DNA of 64,000 bases from DASVTR01 sp036382855. GTDB lineage: Bacteria > Acidobacteriota > Blastocatellia > Pyrinomonadales > Pyrinomonadaceae. This document shows positions 7,548-18,300 of this stretch, in pieces. The stretch spans positions 1 through 64,000 of the forward strand of contig DASVPO010000011.1 in assembly GCA_036382855.1 (NCBI GenBank), given 5' to 3'. The notes under the pieces are model-generated. The model saw nothing but the letters and a program-made list of their open reading frames with translations. It did not search any database and had not been told where the DNA came from. The position numbers were made by a program, and so were the translations under genes. The stretch's first letter is position 1, and every line of letters begins with the position of its first letter.

Positions 7548-8381
7548 ATGCCGGAATTGCCTGAAGTCGAACTCGTCGCACGCGCCCTCTCAAAGCTCAT
7601 CAAGCGACGGCGGATTCTCGCCGCAGAGTTGTTGCGTGCGGGCCTTGCGCCGGAGACAGCGCCGTCGCGCTTTGCGCGTCTGCTGCGCGGCAGGCGTGTC
7701 GAGTCAATCGCGCGGCGCGGCAAACACATCCTCATCCGTCTGGAAGGTGCGCTCGTGCTCGTTGTACACCTACGCATGACCGGCAGGTTTCTCTACCTTC
7801 CGCCCGGAGTCGCCTTGCCGAAGCACACACACGCCGTCTTTCATCTTGACAACGGGCGGCGGCTCGTCTTCACAGACCAGCGCCACTTCGCAATGATGAA
7901 ACTGATTCAAGAGGCCGATCTGAGCGGCACAAAAGAACTGCGCGCTCTTGCTCCCGAACCCTTCTCCGACGACTTTACAGTTGACTATCTACACTCCGCC
8001 CTTCTGCGCTCGCGCCGGACGCTGAAGGAAACACTGCTGGACCAACGGCGCGTCGTCGGTCTCGGAAATATTTACGCCGCCGAAGCGATGCACATCGCAC
8101 GCATTAATCCCTTCGCAACAGCCAACGCGCTCTCGCGCCGTCGCATAGGCCCGCTGCACAAAGCCATTCTCGCTGTCCTCTCCGAAGCAATCGCACACGG
8201 CTCGACCATGAACGTTAACCCGGAAGACATCGAAGGCAGCTACTACAGCGGCGGCTACGAAGGCCACTGGCGTGTCTACGACCGCGAAGGCGAGCCCTGC
8301 CCCGCCTGCCGCACACTAGTGCGCCGCATCATGCACGCAGGGCGCTCGACCTTCTTCTGCCCGCGTTGCCAGCGTCGTTAA
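7548..8381 (+). CDS. mutM: Formamidopyrimidine-DNA glycosylase
   Basis: Removes oxidised purines such as 8-oxoguanine and nicks the abasic site (AP lyase). At 277 residues it is the normal size. Seen: the mature N-terminal PELPEVE with the catalytic proline next to the initiator Met, GRRGKHILIRL-like and HLRMTGRF segments, the GLGNIYAAEAMH helix-two-turn-helix region, and a C-terminal zinc finger CPAC-x16-CPRC. All expected catalytic and DNA-binding landmarks are present. It is an isolated gene in a region of small membrane proteins. Confidence 0.95.
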   Translation: MPELPEVELVARALSKLIKRRRILAAELLRAGLAPETAPSRFARLLRGRRVESIARRGKHILIRLEGALVLVVHLRMTGRFLYLPPGVALPKHTHAVFHLDNGRRLVFTDQRHFAMMKLIQEADLSGTKELRALAPEPFSDDFTVDYLHSALLRSRRTLKETLLDQRRVVGLGNIYAAEAMHIARINPFATANALSRRRIGPLHKAILAVLSEAIAHGSTMNVNPEDIEGSYYSGGYEGHWRVYDREGEPCPACRTLVRRIMHAGRSTFFCPRCQRR

Positions 8382-8415
8382 CAACGGCCCGACACTCTTT
8401 TCTCGTTAAGTATAA

Positions 8416-8790
8416 TTAAGCTGACTGAGCGAGCAGCGCATGGACAGCGATGCCTATCAGGTAAGCTCCAAGATAAATCCCGGCGAAAGCGAGAATCGTT
8501 AAAAGGGCCTTGATGCCGCGCGTCTTAAACAAATAATAGGGCATGATAAAGGGCCAAGCGATATAGAGAAACAGTCCCATATCATAGACCCATTTAATCT
8601 GATGCCGGTGGTTATCCTTTTGCAGCCACCAGCCGATGCCCCATACAAGTCCGAGACGCACCAGCAGGATAAACTCGGGAGGCAGTTCGAGGCCGCGCGA
8701 AACGTAGAGAGCGGTGACGATTTGTGAGATGACCAGAAGAATACACAGCAACGCGGCCGGCGTGCTGAGTTGTGAGAGAAATTTCATCAT
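8416..8790 (-). CDS. Small three-to-four-helix membrane protein, unknown
   Basis: A 124-residue hydrophobic protein with helices at about 8-30, 38-58, 68-88 and 97-118, and short charged loops (QKDNHRHQIKW). The ATG at 8790 is well supported by AAAGGA seven bases upstream. It points away from the SAM-II-controlled gene. No recognisable family motif; function unknown. Confidence 0.62.
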   Translation of the reverse strand: MMKFLSQLSTPAALLCILLVISQIVTALYVSRGLELPPEFILLVRLGLVWGIGWWLQKDNHRHQIKWVYDMGLFLYIAWPFIMPYYLFKTRGIKALLTILAFAGIYLGAYLIGIAVHALLAQSA

Positions 8791-8938
8791 CCGTTATCCT
8801 TTGCGCTTGAGAAAGACGAAAACGCCAGACAGGATTATCGAGTAAGCCCAAGCATTTTAACATGACTGGTTGACAACACAACTCGCTCATGCGTTATCAG
8901 CGCAGGAGTCTGCACGCTGGCTTTCGGAATCCTGGCGC

Positions 8939-8967
8939 TTGACAGAATCTTAAGAGCGGCGTATAAG
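8939..8967 (+). promoter_or_regulatory. Sigma-70 promoter of the SAM-II riboswitch transcript
   Basis: A consensus TTGACA (8939-8944), a 17-bp spacer and TATAAG (8962-8967) sit immediately upstream of the riboswitch. Transcription would start near 8974, just before the aptamer, which is the expected geometry. Confidence 0.75.
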
Positions 8968-8981
8968 CGCGGTTGGAAAAG

Positions 8982-9035
8982 CGTGGTGAGTTAAGGCGAC
9001 TTGCGGCCACGTTAAATAACCCGCTAAACAGCTCG
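8982..9035 (+). promoter_or_regulatory. SAM-II riboswitch aptamer
   Basis: The stretch CGTGG...CCACGTTAAA followed by CCGCTAAA matches the SAM-II consensus as I remember it: the P1 strands GTGG and CCAC, the highly conserved GTTAAA after P1, and the GCTAAA pseudoknot strand. It binds S-adenosylmethionine. It lies just after a strong promoter and before an intrinsic terminator, upstream of a methionine-synthesis gene, which fits the known biology of the class. Confidence 0.8.
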
Positions 9036-9080
9036 GCTCGGCCCCGGCAAAAGGTGGCCCCGCAACTTCAAGCTTTCTCG

Positions 9081-9114
9081 AAGTCCCGCGTTGTTTGGCG
9101 CGGGACTTTTGTTT
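9081..9114 (+). terminator. Riboswitch-linked intrinsic terminator
   Basis: A perfect 10-bp stem, AAGTCCCGCG (9081-9090) with CGCGGGACTT (9099-9108), closes on an 8-base loop and is followed by a T-rich tract. It sits between the SAM-II aptamer and the start of the methyltransferase gene, consistent with transcriptional attenuation when SAM is plentiful. Confidence 0.8.
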
Positions 9115-9186
9115 GATAAGCAGACGATGCGGCAGCAAGCATTTTATAAAGAGACGCTGCCCTTCGCCCGCTGCCCGGCTGCGCTT

Positions 9187-11076
9187 ATGGAAAACTTCAG
9201 AGACTTACTCGAACGCGACGCCATACACGTCTTCGACGGTGCGATGGGCACGATGCTCTACGCCAAAGGCGTCTACATTAATCGCTCCTACGATGAGTTG
9301 AATTTAACGAACCCGGACCTTGTGCGCGAGGTACACGAGGAGTATGTGCGCGCAGGGGCGGACATCATCGAGACCAACACGTTTGGCGCGACGGCTCATC
9401 ACCTGAAGCAGTACGGTCTGGAAGGAAGCCTGCGCCTGATTAATGTCGCAGCCGCCCGCCTCGCGCGAGAGGCTGCCTGCGAGCGATGTCATGTGGCGGG
9501 CGCTATCGGGCCACTGGGCCTACGCATAGAGCCTTACGGCCCGACCTCTTTTGAGGAGGCCAAAGATTTATTCAAGGAACAGGTCTCTGCGCTCCTTGAA
9601 GGCGGCGTTGACCTCTTCGTCTTGGAAACCTTTTCGGACATCTCCGAGATGCGGCAGGCTTTGCGGGCCGTGCGTGAGTTGTGCGACCTGCCCGTCGTCT
9701 CGCAGATGACCATTCTGCCAGACGGCAATACATCGTTTGGCACAACGCCCGAAGTCTTCACCGCGCGCCTCGACGAATGGGGCGCAGACGTTATAGGGCT
9801 TAACTGCGGCGTCGGCCCTGCCATCCTTCTGACCGCCATCGAGAAGATGCGGACGGTGACGAACAAGAAGCTCTCCGTCCAGCCCAACGCCGGTCTGCCG
9901 CGCGACGTGCAGGGTCGCCAGTTCTACATGTGCTCGCCGGAGTATATGGCGAAGTTTGCGAAGCGATTGATTCAGGCGGGAGCAAAGTTTATCGGCGGCT
10001 GCTGCGGCACAACGCCTGCGCACATCAAGCTCATCTCGGATGCCGTGCGCGCGGCCAGCCCGCGCAAGCAGCGCGTCGTGGTGCGCGAATCGGCCTCCGC
10101 GCGCATTGAAGAATTAACACCGGCAGACATCAAGGTTGTTCCGGCCGTAGAGCGTTCCAACTGGTCGCGTAAGATAACGAACGGCGAGTTTGTGACGACC
10201 GTCGAAGTCCTGCCGCCCAAAGGTTGTGACGCGAAGAAGACGCTCGAACAAATCAAGCTCTTAAAGCAGGCGGGAGTTGACGGCGTTAACATTCCAGACG
10301 GCCCGCGCGCACAGACGCGCATGAGCGCGCAGGCCACGGCGCTGCTGGTCGAACGCGAGATAGGGATGGAGTCAGTCCTCCATTATTGTTGTCGCGACCG
10401 CAATCTTCTGGGGATGATGTCAGACCTCTTAGGCGCTGCGGCTCTGGGCTTGCGCAACTTGCTGCTCATCACAGGCGACCCGCCGAAGATGGGCCCATAC
10501 CCGGACGCAACGGCAGTCTTCGACATTGATTCCATCGGCCTGACCAACATGGTCAACAAGCTCAACCACGGGCTTGACCTCGGCAACAATCCGATTGGAC
10601 AGCCAACTGCCTTCTGCATCGGCGTCGGCGTCAACCCCGGCGCGATTAATATAGACGAAGAGATAAAGCGCTTCGAGTATAAGGTCGAGGCCGGAGCGCA
10701 GTACGCCATTACGCAGCCCGTCTTCGATACAGAGCAACTGCGCGAATTCCTCAAGCGCATAGAGCACGTACGCATCCCCATCGTCGCGGGCATCTGGCCG
10801 CTCGTCTCCTACCGCAACGCGGAGTTTCTGCACAACGAAGTGCCCGGTGTGCGTGTCACGCAATCCATCATGGAGCGTATGCGCGTCGCTTCCGACAAGA
10901 GCAAGGAAGCAGGGCGCGATGAGGGCTTGAAGATTGCGCGCGAATCGCTCATCGAAGTGCGCGACCTGATACAGGGCGTGCAGGTATCTGCGCCCTTCAA
11001 CAACGTACGCTACGCGCTCGAAGTCTTCGAAGCGTTAGACGAATTCAAATCTCATGCAGGGTCGGCAGCACATTAG
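9187..11076 (+). CDS. Bifunctional homocysteine S-methyltransferase / methylenetetrahydrofolate reductase
   Basis: N-terminal homocysteine-binding methyltransferase domain (residues 1 to about 300) fused to a MetF-type reductase (about 335-620), the same layout as Bacillus YitJ (about 612 residues). Zinc ligands are visible: Cys207 in GLNCG and Cys272-Cys273 in GGCCGT. The reductase part starts TTVEVLPPKG and contains LLITGDPP and QPVFD. There is no cobalamin-binding or folate-binding MetH module. The ATG at 9187 is preferred because longer starts at 9127 or within the terminator lack support. Expression is under the SAM-II riboswitch, so the product belongs to the methionine/one-carbon cycle. 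Confidence 0.9.
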   Translation: MENFRDLLERDAIHVFDGAMGTMLYAKGVYINRSYDELNLTNPDLVREVHEEYVRAGADIIETNTFGATAHHLKQYGLEGSLRLINVAAARLAREAACERCHVAGAIGPLGLRIEPYGPTSFEEAKDLFKEQVSALLEGGVDLFVLETFSDISEMRQALRAVRELCDLPVVSQMTILPDGNTSFGTTPEVFTARLDEWGADVIGLNCGVGPAILLTAIEKMRTVTNKKLSVQPNAGLPRDVQGRQFYMCSPEYMAKFAKRLIQAGAKFIGGCCGTTPAHIKLISDAVRAASPRKQRVVVRESASARIEELTPADIKVVPAVERSNWSRKITNGEFVTTVEVLPPKGCDAKKTLEQIKLLKQAGVDGVNIPDGPRAQTRMSAQATALLVEREIGMESVLHYCCRDRNLLGMMSDLLGAAALGLRNLLLITGDPPKMGPYPDATAVFDIDSIGLTNMVNKLNHGLDLGNNPIGQPTAFCIGVGVNPGAINIDEEIKRFEYKVEAGAQYAITQPVFDTEQLREFLKRIEHVRIPIVAGIWPLVSYRNAEFLHNEVPGVRVTQSIMERMRVASDKSKEAGRDEGLKIARESLIEVRDLIQGVQVSAPFNNVRYALEVFEALDEFKSHAGSAAH

Positions 11077-11111
11077 AATAAGTACACTTAAGTTGGGGTT
11101 CTCTTTGACTT

Positions 11112-12014
11112 TCATCCATCCGAGACGATGTGATGCATCACGAGTTCCAGTTCTGGATACTTAAATTGATACCCCGCCTCTTTTAGTCTCAAAGGCACGA
11201 CGCGCGTGCTTGAGAGCAGGAGCGCGTCTGCGACTTCGCCGAAGGCGAGGCGCGCTGCAAACTCTGGAACGGAGAAGATGGTCGGGCGCGAGAGCACGCG
11301 GCCGAGGGTCTTCGTGAATTCGAGATTGGTGACGGGCTGCGGGGAGACTACGTTGACAGGCCCGCGCAAGGTTTCTGTTTCAAGCGCGAAGAGGATTGCG
11401 CCCACCGCGTCGTCAATCCCAATCCAACTCATGTACTGCCTGCCGCTGCCGATTTTTCCGCCGACGCCGAGCTTGAAAGGAGTCAGCATCTTTTTCAACG
11501 CTCCGCCTTCTGCGCTGAGGATGACGCCGAATCTCAAGTTGACGACCCTCATGCCGCTCTGCGCGGCGGGCTGTGTCGCCAGTTCCCACTCTCGGCAGAC
11601 TTCCGCTAAAAAATCTTTGCCCGACGCGCTCTGCTCGGTTAAGAGTTCGTCGCCGCGGTCGCCGTAGAAGCCTGTGGCCGAAGCGCTCAACAGCGTGTGC
11701 GGCTTCTGTTCCAACCCGGCCAGCGTCTCGCTCAAAAGGCGCGTTCCCTTCACACGGCTCTCGCGTATGCGTCGCTTCTTCTCGTCAGTCCAGCGGCCCT
11801 CCGCTATGTTTTCGCCCGCTAAGTGAATCGCAGCCTCCATGCCTTCGAGGCTTGCTGCGTCAATCGTTCCCTCAGACGGATTCCAGTTGATTCCGTTGGC
11901 GGCCCTGTCGGCTGCTGAACGCACAAGCCTGTAGACTTCATGGCCCGCCGCCTTGAGCGCCGGAAGCAGCGCCGTGCCGACGAGTCCTGAAGCCCCGGTC
12001 ACTAGAATTTTCAT
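11112..12014 (-). CDS. TIGR01777-family NAD-dependent epimerase-like protein
   Basis: A 300-residue extended short-chain dehydrogenase/reductase of the YfcH type. The dinucleotide-binding motif GASGLVGTAL is at the N-terminus. The family signature AIHLAGENIAEGRW, then SASATGFYG, WELATQPA and LRFGVILS, and a C-terminal domain (NVVSPQPVTNLEFTKTLG) are all present. The substrate of this family is not established. The start ATG has an excellent GAGGAGGG ribosome-binding site. It is monocistronic and runs opposite to the methionine gene, converging at 11076-11112. Confidence 0.88.
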   Translation of the reverse strand: MKILVTGASGLVGTALLPALKAAGHEVYRLVRSAADRAANGINWNPSEGTIDAASLEGMEAAIHLAGENIAEGRWTDEKKRRIRESRVKGTRLLSETLAGLEQKPHTLLSASATGFYGDRGDELLTEQSASGKDFLAEVCREWELATQPAAQSGMRVVNLRFGVILSAEGGALKKMLTPFKLGVGGKIGSGRQYMSWIGIDDAVGAILFALETETLRGPVNVVSPQPVTNLEFTKTLGRVLSRPTIFSVPEFAARLAFGEVADALLLSSTRVVPLRLKEAGYQFKYPELELVMHHIVSDG

Positions 12015-12341
12015 GCAGCCCTCCTCATCAAGCCACGCACGATAGCAAATCCGCTAAAATTTATCATGCCTTTTATCGCGATTTTATCTGGCTTTTCTTC
12101 TGTAATGATTCATACACTCTTTTCTTTTCCGCCGAAGGGTGCGTACAATGGCGGCTCGTCGGTAAACGTAGAGTTCGGATGCGGCGCGGGCTTTCTCCCT
12201 TCCCGCTTGCTTTCGGACGGCAAACAAATCTAGCGCGTCCCTTTATTAATCGTTCGCTTCTGTTTTTAAACTCGCGGCCGGAAACTCTTTTCAGGTCGCC
12301 CTCGCCGCACCCGCCGCCGCTAATGGTTGGTGCGTTAAGGA
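12015..12341. other. Gene-free spacer before the giant secreted protein
   Basis: 327 bp between two divergent genes. The only signal I see is a TACAAT at 12144-12149 that could be a -10 element for the plus-strand giant gene, with a poor -35 region. It would give a leader of about 190 nt. No ORF, riboswitch or stable hairpin was recognised. Confidence 0.35.
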
Positions 12342-15300
12342 ATGGAGCCGCCCGGAGTGGTTCGACTTCGCCCCTCGTTTATCTTCCTGTTGCTATTGCT
12401 GGCTCTCTGTCTCGTCAGCCTGCGCTCCGGCCTCTCGCAGTCAAACGCGATCCGTCGTGTCACGAACACGACAGAAGACGGCATCAACATCAACCCGTCT
12501 TTGAGCGGCGACGGACGCCGTATCGCTTTTGAATCCACGAAAGACATCGCAGGCGCTGGCGGCGCTATCTCCTTCCGCGCCATTCGCGCAGACATCAGCG
12601 GCGACCCCGTCGCTTTCATGCAACTCGGCGCAACGCGCTCGCCCGCGCCCGGTATCTCGCAGGACGGCTCGCGCATCGCCTTCGCCTCGAAAGATAATCC
12701 GCTCGGCACAAACTCCGACTTCAATTCCGAAATCTTCTACTTCGACGGCTCAACGCTCCGTCAAATTACAAACACATCGCCCGGAGATGTCAGCCTGCGT
12801 GCGCGCAACGGCAGCTTCCTGCCCTCGCTTTCCGACGACGGACGCTTCATAGCCTTCTCTTCAAATCGCGACCTTGCCAACTCAAACGCCGACGCCAATC
12901 TCGAAATCTTCATCTACGACATCACGACGCAATCCTTCTCTCAATTGACGAGCACCGTCGGCATCAACGGTTCGACCGACGCGAAGATTAGCGGCAACGG
13001 CTTGATGGTCGCCTACATCAGGGACAACAACGTCAGCCCCGGCACTGGCCCACGCGACCTTCTGCTTCAACCGCGCACGGGCGGCCCTTCACGCACAATC
13101 GCCACGGGCGTCGGCAATCTTCTCTTAACCTACGGCCGCGCCATCAGCGACGACGGAACGCGCGTCGTCTACGCAGGGGATTCCGTTCCCGGCACAAGTC
13201 AGGTCTTCTTCTTCGACGGGCGCGGTAACACTACGCGGCAGATAACAACCTTAGCAGCGCCCCTGAGCAGCGCGCCCGACGTGCCGCTGCATCCGACCAT
13301 CAGCGGCGACGGCTCGCGCATCGCCTTCGCCACGCGCCGCGTCGTCATTCCCGGCTTCAACAACCTCAGCACAGACCGCACCATAGAGCTTTACACTTTC
13401 GACGTTCCGACAGGGCAGTTTGCGCACGTCACGGATGTTCCTGCGGATCGCGATGCCGACGGCTACAACGGCTCTAATCTGGTTACAGAAGTCGTCTCAT
13501 CCTTAAACGACGACGGCACAATCGTCGCGTTCAACTACCCGCGTCTGCTCTCCGGCCCTGTCTCGGACAGCGATGTCGAAAACAATTCCGAAATCTATGT
13601 AACGGCCACAACGCCCCGCCCGCAGTTCGGAACGCTCGTCGTTCTCAACGGCGCTTCCTTCGGCAATGAGCCTGCGACGACCGAGGCTGTTGCGCCTGAC
13701 AGCATAGCCGTCGCACAGGGCGGTGCTCTCGCCAATACGACCATACAGGCAGAGCGCCAGCCCGACGGGACTTTCCCGCGCAACGTCGGCGGAACAACCG
13801 TCACGGTCAACGGCCGCCCCGCGCAAATCTTCTTCGTCTCGCCCAGTCAGGTCAACTTCCTCGTGCCGCCCGAAACAGAAATCGGGACGGCCGAAGTCGT
13901 CGTCACCAACCCGGACGGTTTTCAATCGCGCGGCACTGTGGCCGTTCTGCGCGCCGCTCCCGGCATCTTCACCTATAGCGGCGACGGTCGCGGCGAAGGC
14001 GTCATCCTAGACGCCAGCACGCTGCAACCCGGCCCCTTCGACCCGACGAGCGGCAACCTGCGTTTAATCATCTTCTCGACGGGCGTGCGCAATGCCTCGC
14101 AGGTCACTGTGACAATCGGAGGCAGGCAAGCGACGCTTGAGTCCGTCATGGCGTCGCCGGACATGCCGGGCCTCGATGAGGTTCACGTTCTAGTCCCTTC
14201 AGACTTGCGCGGCGCTGGTCAGGTTGACGTTATCATTCGCGCAGACGGGCGCGACAGCAACCCCGTGCAGGTGACGTTCACGGGCGAAGCGCGCCGCGAC
14301 ATCGTTATCAACGAAGTGCTCGCCGACCCGCCCGACGGCGCGGCTGGCGACGCCAATCACGACGGAGTTCGCAGCGGCACGGACGATGAGTTTGTCGAAC
14401 TCGTCAACGCTTCCGGCCACGACATAGACATCAGCGGCTACCAACTCTTCTCGCGCAGCAACACGGCGACCAACGACACGCTGCGCCACACCTTTGCCGC
14501 AGGCACTATCTTCCCCGCAGGCACGGCCATCGTCGTCTTCGGTGGCGGCAATTTCAATCCGAACGACCCGATCTTCGGCAACGCGCTCGTCGTCAAAGCT
14601 TCTACGGGCGGGCTTTCCCTGACCAACGCGGGCGGCGTTGTCACTTTGAAAGAGCCGGGCGGCGCGCTCGTTCAATTCTTCTCCTACGGCGGCTCGACCG
14701 GCCTCAACGGGGATGCCAATCAATCGCTGACGCGCTCTCCAGATGCCGGAGACAATTCGCCCGGCGGCAACTTTATTCTGCATACGACCGCTCCCAACAG
14801 CGGCGGTCGCGCCTTCAGCCCCGGCACGCGCGTCAACGGCACGCCCTTCGCCGCGCGCACCATCGGCTTCATTATCGTTTCGCCCTCTAACGCGACTATT
14901 AATGTCGGCGGGCAGCAACAGTTCACAGCCCGCGCCTTCGACCCGAACAACAACGAGATTCAGGGCGTCATCTTTACATGGACTTCGAGCAATACGACGG
15001 TTGCCACCGTTGACCAGAACGGTCTTGCCACTGGCCTTGCGCCCGGCACAACCGAGATACGCGCCTCCGCGCGCGGCGTCACATCAGGCCCTGCGACGCT
15101 CACGGTCAACGACGTGCAGCGCGTCCTGACGCGCATAGACGTTACGCCAACGTCCGCCACTATCCCCGTCGGAGGTTCGCAGCAGTTCACAGCCCGCGCC
15201 TTCGACCAGAACAACAACGAGATTACAGGCGTCACCTTCACATGGGCATCGAGCGACCCGAACGTCGCCACCGTTGACCAGAATGGCTTAGCGACCGGCA

Positions 15301-18300
15301 TCGCTCCCGGCACGACCTTCATCACGGCTTCGTCCGGCAACGTGACCAGCAATCAGGCCACGCTCACGGTCGTCCCTGCCACCTTCGTCATCAACGAAGT
15401 CTTGGCAGATCCGCCCGGCAGCGCAGCCACAGATCTCGTTGGCGATGCAAACCACGACGGCGTGCGCTCTGCCAGCGACGACGAGTTTGTAGAGATGGTC
15501 AACTCTTCAGCCGCCACGCTCGACATCTCCGGCTGGACCATTCGTACGCGCGCCACGGGCGGCACGACTGAAACCATTCGTCACACGTTTACGTCCAACA
15601 CAACAGTGGCCGCCGGAACGGCCGTCGTCGTCTTCGGCGGTGGCAATTTCGACACGGCCAATCCGCTCTTCGGCTGTGCGCGCGTTGTCAAGGCTTCGAC
15701 GGGCGGGCTCTCGCTGACCAATAGCGGCCTGACCATCACCGTCCGCGACGCGGCAGGCAATCTCGTCACGCAGTTTACATACGGCGGCACAACCGGCCTC
15801 AGCGGCGACAACGACCAATCGCTGACACGCTCGCCCGACATCACAGGCAGCTTCGTCCAGCACACGACGGCCGCCGGAGCGCAGGGCCGTAGATTCTCGC
15901 CGGGCCTGCGTGTGGACGGCACACCCTTCGCCAATTGTCCCGGCCGCCTGACGAGCGTGACGATTACGCCAACGTCTTCGAGCGTCGCCGTCGGGCAGAC
16001 AACACAATTCACAGCGCAAGCCTTCGACCAGTTCGGTCGCCCGCTGACGAACGTCACTATTACCTTCGCTTCAAGCGATACGAACGTCGCCACCGTTGAC
16101 GCTGTGACGACAGACCCCGCGACCGGCATCGCCACCGCGACCGTCACGGGCCGCAACGTCGGCATAGCACAAATCACTGCCAGCGCGACCGACGGCACGA
16201 CAACCGTAATGAGCACGCCCGCGACGCTCAACGTAACGGCCGTGCCCGTAAGCATCACGCGCGTCGAAGTCGCGCCGGCGAGCGCGACCATCAATCGCGG
16301 TCAAACTCAGCAGTTCACCGCAACTGCCTTCGATGCCAACAACCAGCCCGTGCCCGGCGTCACATTCACTTGGGCATCAAGCAACACGGCCGTCGCCACC
16401 GTTGACCAGAACGGGCTGGCAACCGGCGTCGGCATCGGCACAGTCAACATCACGGCCTCCACATCCGACGGCTCAGGCGGCACAGTCTCCGGGCAGGCGA
16501 CCTTAACCGTGCGAGTCCCGCTCGTGATTAACGAACTGCTGGCAGATCCGCCTGGCAGCGCTGCGACAGACCTCGTTGGCGATGCCAATCGCGACGGCGT
16601 TCGCGATAGTGACGACGATGAATTCGTCGAACTGCTCAATAACTCGAACGCGCCGGTTGACATCTCCGGCGTCGTCATCGCAGACGCCACCAGCAACCGC
16701 TTCACCTTCCCCGCGAACACTATTCTTGCGGCGGGCCGCGCCGTCATCATCTTCGGCGGCGGCACTCCGCCCGCCAACGACCCGGCCTTCGGCGGCGCGC
16801 TCGTGTTTACGACCGGCACGCTCAGCCTCAACAACACGGCCGATACAGTGACCGTCAAATTGCCCGTCAGCGGCACGGACGTTGTTATCTCAACGCACAC
16901 CTACGGGGCTGAAGCCAACAGCGACCAGTCGCTCACGCGCTCGCCCGACGCAGAGATCGGTTCAACCGGCGGCAACTTCGTGCAGCACACGACCGCAACC
17001 AACTCCGCTGGCCGCGTCTTCTCTCCCGGCACGCGCGCTGACGGCACGCCCTTCGGCTCGCCCGCCATCACGCGCATCGAGGTCACGCCTGCAACGGCCA
17101 CGGTCAACGCCGGCGGCACACAGCTTTTCACCGCTCGCGCCTTCAGCAACGTGGGCGGCCCTGAAGTCGAAGTCTTGAACGTCTCGTTCATCTGGGATTC
17201 CAGCGACCCGACCAAAGCAACTGTTTCACCCACAACGGGCATGACAACGACGGCCACAGGCGTTGCCGCAGGCACGTCCACCATCCGCGCACGCGCAGGA
17301 GGACAGCAAGGCACTGCGACGTTGACAATCAACGCGCTGCCAACACTCTCTATCAACGATGTCTCCATGAATGAGGGCGATGCGGGGACGACCACGTTCA
17401 CCTTCACGGTCAGCCTCTCAGCGCCAGCGCCCGCCGGTGGCGTCACCTTCGACATCAGTACGCAGGATGGAACGGCGACGACTGCCGACAACGACTACGT
17501 AGCCAGAAGCCTGACGGCGCAGACCATTCCCGCAGGGCAACAGACCTATACCTTCGACGTGACAGTCAACGGCGACACCAAAGTCGAAGCCAACGAAACG
17601 TTCTCCGTTAATGTGACCAACGTTAGCGGCGTCACGGTCAGCGATGGTCAGGGCATCGGCACAATCCAGAACGATGATGTCTCAACGCTACCAGCGCTCT
17701 CCATCAATGATGTCGCAATGAGCGAAGGCAATGCAGGGACTACGACCTTCACGTTCACCGTTAGCCTGTCGTCGCCCGCACAGGCCGGAGGCGTCACCTT
17801 CGACATCGCAACGCAGGACGGGACGGCCACCGCCGGCAGCGACTACGTTGCCCGTAGTCTGACCGCACAGACCATTCCCGCAGGACAACAGACTTATACC
17901 TTTGACGTGACGGTCAATGGCGACACGCTCGTCGAACCTGATGAGACATTCTTGGTTAACGTAACGAACGTTACCGGCGCGACCGTTCTGGATGGTCAGG
18001 GCATGGGGACGATTCAGAATGATGACACGGCCAATGTGGTCATCAGCCAGGTCTACGGCGGCGGCGGCAACACCAGCGCGCCCTTCACGAACGACTTCAT
18101 CGAAATCTTCAACCGTGGCACAACGACTGTGAATCTGTCCGGCTGGTCTGTGCAGTATCAGGCTGCAACTGGAACCAGCACATGGTCGGTCACAGCACTT
18201 TCCGGCACGCTTCAGCCCGGACAGTACTACCTGATTCAGGAATCAGGCGGCGCAGTCGGCAGTCCACTGCCGACTCCGGATGCGACGGGGACGATTGCGA

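Noticed and set aside
9040..9080. Second (SAM-I-like) riboswitch after SAM-II
   Set aside because: A CCCCGGCAA-type string resembles part of SAM-I, but the rest of the SAM-I core and K-turn is not seen.
9091..9186. Upstream extension of the methyltransferase-MetF gene
   Set aside because: The longest frame begins inside the loop of the riboswitch terminator, so translation there is implausible; ATG 9187 fits homologue length.
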